Below are positions 63,630 to 64,000 of a stretch of 64,000 nucleotides of DNA, piece after piece. The first letter of the stretch is position 1. Each line of letters starts with the position of its first letter. A program made the position numbers and the translations under genes. The stretch covers positions 496,001 through 560,000 of the forward strand of contig NZ_LVYD01000058.1 of assembly GCF_002077945.1 (NCBI RefSeq). Reading direction: 5' to 3'. This DNA comes from Niastella vici. GTDB taxonomy: Bacteria > Bacteroidota > Bacteroidia > Chitinophagales > Chitinophagaceae. The notes under the pieces are model-generated. The model ran no database searches. It was not told the origin of the DNA and saw only the letters and a program-made list of their open reading frames with translations.

Positions 63630-64000
63630 ATGTACTGGTTATTTAGCAATGATATTTTTGGTGTTCGCAGCGAAGTTGTAAATATCTCCTGGCAACAAAA
63701 ACAAAATTTTCAAGGAGAAGTTGGTGATGAAGTGATTTTTTTTGAATTTAATTATAGGAGACATTTATTTACTCATCTTTATAAAATAGCTCGAATTAAC
63801 AAGCGGAAAACTGAAAGGAATTTAGGTATTAATTCAATTTCTCTTACACTTCGGTTAATTACAAATTTTGGGGAAGAGAAGGAGATTGAGGATTATATTT
63901 TCAGTTTCCCTAGAATCAAGTATTTCAGGAGTCGGCTATACAGGTATTTTAATAGGCGATATTACAAATTAACTGATGTAGAGTTTTTTGCCATAGTTGA
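63630..64000 (+). CDS. Hypothetical protein, 3' end outside the window
   Basis: Open frame of 123 codons from the ATG at 63630 to the window edge: MYWLFSNDIFGVRSEVVNIS, then GEVGDEVIFFEFNYRR, HLFTHLYKIARINKRK and IEDYIFSFPRIKYFRSRLYR. Rich in aromatic and basic residues, no signal peptide. The GDEV...HLYKI run is faintly like PUA/EVE-type domains, which I cannot confirm. It follows the type I operon by 42 bases and has the same strand. Confidence 0.6.
   Translation, partial: MYWLFSNDIFGVRSEVVNISWQQKQNFQGEVGDEVIFFEFNYRRHLFTHLYKIARINKRKTERNLGINSISLTLRLITNFGEEKEIEDYIFSFPRIKYFRSRLYRYFNRRYYKLTDVEFFAIV

Noticed and set aside
1-64000. tRNA, rRNA, prophage or intact insertion sequence
   Set aside because: No cloverleaf, rRNA-like stretch, integrase or transposase frame was found on reading.

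Overview
The window reads as a chromosomal segment of a Bacteroidota bacterium, most likely of the Chitinophagaceae (Niastella/Chitinophaga type). The basis is two SusC/SusD pairs with FecR anti-sigma and ECF sigma genes, a type IX secretion (T9SS) C-terminal signal, several TAnnTTTG-like -7 boxes, and protein style. The genus is an inference. I saw no tRNA, rRNA, CRISPR array, phage or intact insertion sequence.

Region 1 (1-37 kb) is about carbohydrate use. A 5'-truncated fecR is followed directly by a very large T9SS-secreted lyase with CBM6 and adhesin-like repeats. Two paralogous polysaccharide utilisation loci (PULs) follow, at about 6.9-17.5 kb and 25.3-35.4 kb. Each has the order ECF sigma, FecR, SusC with an N-terminal STN domain, SusD, an IPT/TIG plus LamG-like surface lipoprotein, and an alginate-lyase-fold lipoprotein. 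The expected circuit is glycan on SusCD, then STN, FecR and the ECF sigma. Both loci carry, between fecR and susC, a conserved arrangement that looks like an antisense small RNA on the minus strand. A tripartite RND efflux operon (18.6-24.4 kb) sits between the PULs, and a secreted alpha/beta-hydrolase-like gene follows the second.

Region 2 (37-49.5 kb) mixes ordinary genes (MscS channel, HAD phosphatase, NmrA/HxlR pair, RibD-type reductase) with conflict genes: a truncated and a full-length RhuM-Fic/Doc protein in tandem, a PAAR-tipped M35 (aspzincin) metallopeptidase with a probable immunity gene, and a DprA-like protein coupled to a frameshifted ComF-like phosphoribosyltransferase.

Region 3 (49.5-64 kb) is a defence island. 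A type I restriction-modification system has two specificity genes (one single-TRD, one double-TRD), hsdM, hsdR and a YgjP-like metallopeptidase. A two-gene module, dinD plus a calcineurin-like phosphoesterase, occurs twice, once upstream of the hsd genes and once inside them. Around rhuM and both modules lies a family of mostly 27-bp palindromes (11-bp arms, 5-bp centre). Their sequences differ while their symmetry is kept, and related palindromes lie inside the coding sequences of rhuM and both dinD genes. I consider this palindrome/dinD/phosphoesterase/RhuM association the most promising undescribed signal here.
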